From positions 1 through 8,091 of the forward strand of contig DDSL01000140.1 of assembly GCA_002343825.1 (NCBI GenBank): DNA of 8,091 bases. Direction: 5' to 3'. Shown in pieces: positions 5,900 to 8,091 of this stretch; the first letter of the stretch is position 1; each line of letters begins with the position of its first letter. The position numbers and the translations under genes were made by a program. Source of the stretch: Chthonomonas sp. UBA2391. GTDB lineage: Bacteria > Armatimonadota > Fimbriimonadia > Fimbriimonadales > Fimbriimonadaceae. The notes beneath the pieces were generated by a model that saw nothing but the letters and a program-made list of their open reading frames with translations, had not been told where the DNA came from and searched no databases.

Positions 5900-6805
5900 G
5901 TGGGCGTGACGGCTCCGGTGGTGAGTCATGTGACCGGATCGACCACGACCGAAGTGACTCCGGGGATTGGGCAGAAGGTGGGCAGCACAAAGACTTACAA
6001 CCATAACGGCCTGAAGAGCGTGGAGGCGCAGTCGCAGTCGGCTTCCGCCCTAAGCTCGACGCGGGTCTATGACGCCTGGGGGGCGGTGGTTTCTTCGACC
6101 GGAACCCACGCCGGGCGGTTCGGCCACGGCGGGGCGTATGGTTACCAGAGCGACTCGAACGACCTCCAACTCCTCGGCCACCGCTTCTACGACCCGAATA
6201 TGGGAAGGTTCCTTACTCGCGATGCGATAAAGGATGGACGGAATTGGTATGCGTACGGTGAAAATAATCCATTGAAGCATACGGATCCTACAGGACTAAA
6301 TCCAGATAGTACTCCAGCCATAGTAAACAACGAAACTGACCACGACATCATCTTGCTCGGCGACGTTATCATCTACAATCCTTTGCTAAGTCCCTATCCT
6401 ATTCGTTTGCCAGCCGTAATCGTGCTAAAACCAGGTGAATCAACAAAAGGCAGCGGATTTGACCCCGACTATGGCCTTACGGATGTGACCAAAGAAGGGG
6501 TACCCATTTGGCGGAAGCTAATATTTGGTGTCGAGTACAACGCTGTTGATACGCCAGACGGTGTAGGATTCGATCCTTTGGGATTCGTTGGCCAACTTAC
6601 TGACGAAGGCGGGACAAGGTTGAGAGGCTTTGAGTTTACGGGTTCGCCTCCGGGTATGCCATTCACCGGGGCTCCATCGATAGGAAAAGCGGAGAATGAT
6701 AAGTATGGCGAATTGCCTTGGATCACGCTCCCGGGCCTTTGGCCCGATCCAAAAGGCCGATTTAGAAGTCCAATGTGGCCGATCAAGTGGAGTGATTACT
6801 TGTAG
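5900..6805 (+). CDS. RHS module B: RHS core with unrecognised C-terminal tip
   Basis: 301 residues if started at GTG 5900; GTG 5906 is equally possible and aligns with an ATG in module C. Residues 1-60 are a repeat segment (TPGIGQKVGSTKTYNHNGLKSV, then STRVYDAWG). Residues 61-133 are the core end, almost the same as module A, finishing in PLKHTDPTGL with the PxxxxDPxGL cleavage motif. The tip (134-301) shares nothing with module A. It looks beta-rich and Gly/Pro-rich (HDIILLGDVIIYNP, IVLKPGESTKGSGFDPDYG, LPWITLPGLWPDPKGRF), with no catalytic motif I recognise and no membrane helix. The in-frame TAG at 5876 shows the frame is a 3' remainder of a longer RHS reading frame, so expression is uncertain. 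It is 30 bases upstream of the membrane-protein gene. A toxin tip is inferred from architecture. Confidence 0.68.
   Translation: MGVTAPVVSHVTGSTTTEVTPGIGQKVGSTKTYNHNGLKSVEAQSQSASALSSTRVYDAWGAVVSSTGTHAGRFGHGGAYGYQSDSNDLQLLGHRFYDPNMGRFLTRDAIKDGRNWYAYGENNPLKHTDPTGLNPDSTPAIVNNETDHDIILLGDVIIYNPLLSPYPIRLPAVIVLKPGESTKGSGFDPDYGLTDVTKEGVPIWRKLIFGVEYNAVDTPDGVGFDPLGFVGQLTDEGGTRLRGFEFTGSPPGMPFTGAPSIGKAENDKYGELPWITLPGLWPDPKGRFRSPMWPIKWSDYL
5907..6076 (+). repeat. RHS direct repeat, upstream part, copy B (partner 7922-8091)
   Basis: 170 bases align without gaps to 7922-8091 at a constant offset of 2015. They share the opening TGACGGCTCCGGTGGTGAGT and long identical stretches later. The frame is kept. The divergence (for example VTGSTTTEV against WTSSSTTDV) shows the copies are not recent. 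Confidence 0.9.
6078..6300 (+). repeat. RHS core direct repeat, copy B (partner 4704-4926)
   Basis: Gap-free partner of copy A. Both end at the same base, immediately after the DPTGL codons, so the repeat boundary coincides with the toxin-tip boundary. The abrupt fall in G+C after 6300 marks the tip as a separate sequence type. Confidence 0.9.
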
Positions 6806-6835
6806 AATTGCCGGGAACTCAGTAGTAGGTAAGCG

Positions 6836-7414
6836 ATGAGGGTAGAGAGACTGAAAGCAACACTTTTTGCGAATCCAAGTGCGGTCCTCGTTTGGAATGC
6901 TCGCGTTCTTTTCGTAGGCTTCTTGTTACTTTTCCTGCTTGCGCAAGGCGAAGTTTGGGGGCTGCTAGTGATTTACTCGTTCACAGCCATGGCTTGGTGC
7001 CTGGGGGTTTCGGCTTCTTGTACAGCCAAGGCTGGATTACGCTCGTCGATAAAGTACCTGCTCGTATCTCTCGTGATGGCCATATGGGTAAATGCAGCGA
7101 TATCGGTTCTATTCGTGATAGCGGGGAGCACGGCTCGCCTCGACGTTTCGAGGCTCTTTGACGCTGAATCCAACCCGTACTTGATTTGGTTAGCCCTGTT
7201 GACACTCGGCTTGTTCTCGGTGACGGATCTCCTGAGTATTCGCGGCCAAGCTCAGAATCTGAAGCCGACCGAGCACGGCCAACATTTGAACCAAGAACCA
7301 GCATCGAAAATGGTATTCGCGGCACGAGCTATCTTCTGGTTCGTTGTCGGAGTGGCAATCTTTATCGGAATCTTCTATGTCTATAGACCTTATGTCGCTC
7401 CGCTTATCGACTGA
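6836..7414 (+). CDS. Five-helix membrane protein, candidate partner of module B
   Basis: 192 residues with about five transmembrane helices: 18-37, 41-60, 73-97, 115-134 and 163-184. A hydrophilic loop (about 136-158, GQAQNLKPTEHGQHLNQEP) lies between the last two. I recognise no family. ATG 6836 is preceded by AGG (6827-6829) at usual spacing and lies 30 bases after the module B stop. Codon use is plainer and AT-richer than in the left-hand genes. Its position directly behind an RHS tip makes it an immunity candidate: membrane-embedded immunity proteins are known for toxins that attack the envelope or insert in the membrane. It could also be an unrelated passenger. The gene itself is well supported; the role is inferred. 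Confidence 0.65.
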   Translation: MRVERLKATLFANPSAVLVWNARVLFVGFLLLFLLAQGEVWGLLVIYSFTAMAWCLGVSASCTAKAGLRSSIKYLLVSLVMAIWVNAAISVLFVIAGSTARLDVSRLFDAESNPYLIWLALLTLGLFSVTDLLSIRGQAQNLKPTEHGQHLNQEPASKMVFAARAIFWFVVGVAIFIGIFYVYRPYVAPLID

Positions 7415-7475
7415 AGCGATTGGCCGCCGCGGAAGATTTCGACTGCTCCCGGGCCGATGAGCAAGTGGTGAGACT

Positions 7476-7859
7476 ATGGTTCGAAAGAAGTGGCAGCGCT
7501 CGTTGAAGATCATGTTCCTTATCGTGACCATCGGCTGTGGCGTCGGGTGCGTCGAATCAGCCAGCAATCGACAAATGAAGGTTTGGCGGAACCTCTGGGA
7601 GACTGAACTCCAACGGGTTAAACTTCTTCCATCAGAAGAGCGATTACGGCACCTCGATACGTTCGCAAAACAGCACGAATTTGTTCGCGAGGACCAAGGG
7701 ACTCCGCGGACAGGTAACCGGGCGACAAGCGAGTCGGTCGTTTATGTTTCCCGGTGGTTCGCGGGTGTCGACGAATATCATAGACGCGTTGTAGTTACGG
7801 TTTCAAACTCCGGCTCCAATTTAAGTTGGAAACTATCAGTTCAGCCTTCCTATCTGTAG
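7476..7859 (+). CDS. Small lipoprotein between RHS modules B and C
   Basis: 127 residues. The N terminus is basic (MVRKKWQRSLK), then hydrophobic (IMFLIVTIG), with cysteines at 21 and 25. TIGC is a plausible lipobox, so a lipid-anchored protein is likely. The mature part has a charged helical stretch (VWRNLWETELQRVKLLPSEERLRHLDTFAKQHEFV) and a beta-like end (SVVYVSRWFAG, RRVVVTVSN, WKLSVQPSYL). I recognise no family. ATG 7476 starts the signal segment; GGTGAG nearby is a modest ribosome site. It has no toxin tip of its own directly upstream. It is either a second partner for module B or an orphan immunity gene whose toxin was lost. Confidence 0.65.
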   Translation: MVRKKWQRSLKIMFLIVTIGCGVGCVESASNRQMKVWRNLWETELQRVKLLPSEERLRHLDTFAKQHEFVREDQGTPRTGNRATSESVVYVSRWFAGVDEYHRRVVVTVSNSGSNLSWKLSVQPSYL

Positions 7860-7890
7860 TTGTATAGATCTGTCGCCGCGGCTGCTCATA

Positions 7891-8091
7891 TTGACCAGCA
7901 TCCTGGTGCTGGGGCTGGTCATGACGGCTCCGGTGGTGAGTCACTGGACGTCTTCCAGCACGACCGACGTCACTATGGGGATTGGGCAGAAGGTGGGATC
8001 TACCAAGACTTACAACCATACCGGCCTAAAGAGCGTGGAGGCGCAGTCGCAGTCGGCTTCTTCTTTGAGCTCGACGCGGGTCTATGACGCC
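7891..8091 (+). CDS. RHS module C, 3' end outside window
   Basis: The frame is open from 7825 to the right edge, and from 7922 it matches module B codon for codon: MTAPVVSHW, then STTDVTMGIGQKVGSTKTYNH, GLKSVEAQSQSA, STRVYDA. The core end, cleavage motif and tip lie beyond the window. The start is uncertain: TTG 7891, GTG 7906 or ATG 7921 are possible, and only the last has a G-rich stretch (7911-7914) at reasonable spacing. The codons just before the shared part spell RLLILTSILVLGLV, a hydrophobic segment that module B does not have. TTG 7891 is used to include part of it. It is the third RHS piece in the same orientation. Confidence 0.6.
   Translation, partial: MTSILVLGLVMTAPVVSHWTSSSTTDVTMGIGQKVGSTKTYNHTGLKSVEAQSQSASSLSSTRVYDA
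7922..8091 (+). repeat. RHS direct repeat, upstream part, copy C (partner 5907-6076)
   Basis: Gap-free 170-base partner of 5907-6076, cut by the window edge and so almost certainly longer. Left of 7922 the sequence becomes unrelated to the region left of 5907 within a few bases, which marks the left border of this repeat unit. Confidence 0.88.

Noticed and set aside
5816..6004. Two similar minus-strand frames (also 7795-8019) that look like a repeated gene
   Set aside because: They resemble each other only because both are antisense to the same RHS repeat.
7860..8087. 75-codon frame over module C
   Set aside because: It is out of frame with the RHS core, which is clearly read in the frame of 7921, and its product has no similarity to RHS.
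4676..8091. CRISPR array or transposon explanation for the repeats
   Set aside because: The repeats are long, coding and in frame, with unrelated long inserts. No terminal inverted repeats, transposase or short regular spacers are present.

Overview
This is a high-GC bacterial chromosome window with two parts. The left part (to about 4530) carries ordinary chromosomal genes. The right part (about 4650 to the end) is an accessory array of short RHS cassettes. No gene here fixes the taxon. The RHS core wording (YGYQ, LGHRFYDPN, NWYAY), the AIM6-like phosphodiesterase and signs of leaderless transcription would fit an environmental lineage such as Armatimonadota, but that is a guess.

Left part. 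A 5'-truncated AIM6-type GDPD/PLC-like phosphodiesterase (+ strand) ends at 697 and is followed by a hairpin terminator. Converging on it is a two-gene minus-strand operon: an MFS exporter whose stop codon overlaps the start of mnmE (tRNA-modifying GTPase) by 4 bases. Divergent from the exporter is a secreted CsgG-family protein that ends at a very clear Rho-independent terminator (4498-4529). The 91-base divergent control region holds two CRP-type palindromes 23 bp apart. TANNNT boxes sit so close to both start codons that both messages may be leaderless. If transcription of the CsgG gene starts at its ATG, the palindromes centre at -41.5 and -64.5, which are classic activator positions.

Right part. 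Three same-strand modules each carry a piece of one RHS core. Module A (4676-5371) has a truncated core, the RHS self-cleavage motif PxxxxDPxGL, and a 148-residue tip with a HEVAH zinc-metallopeptidase motif. Its stop codon overlaps the start of a small exported protein, the natural immunity candidate. Module B (5900-6805) repeats the core with a different, unrecognised tip. It is followed by a five-helix membrane protein and a small lipoprotein, and its upstream RHS reading frame is cut by an in-frame TAG at 5876. Module C starts near the right edge, again with the same core, and runs out of the window. Cores are about 63% G+C, while tips and partner genes are visibly AT-richer (about 40% in one stretch counted by eye).

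Reading: the array looks like a polymorphic-toxin (Rhs-CT/immunity) reservoir. Shared core repeats would let tips recombine onto a full-length rhs gene elsewhere. The three candidate partner proteins differ from one another but all look envelope-targeted, suggesting that the toxins act in the periplasm or at the membrane.
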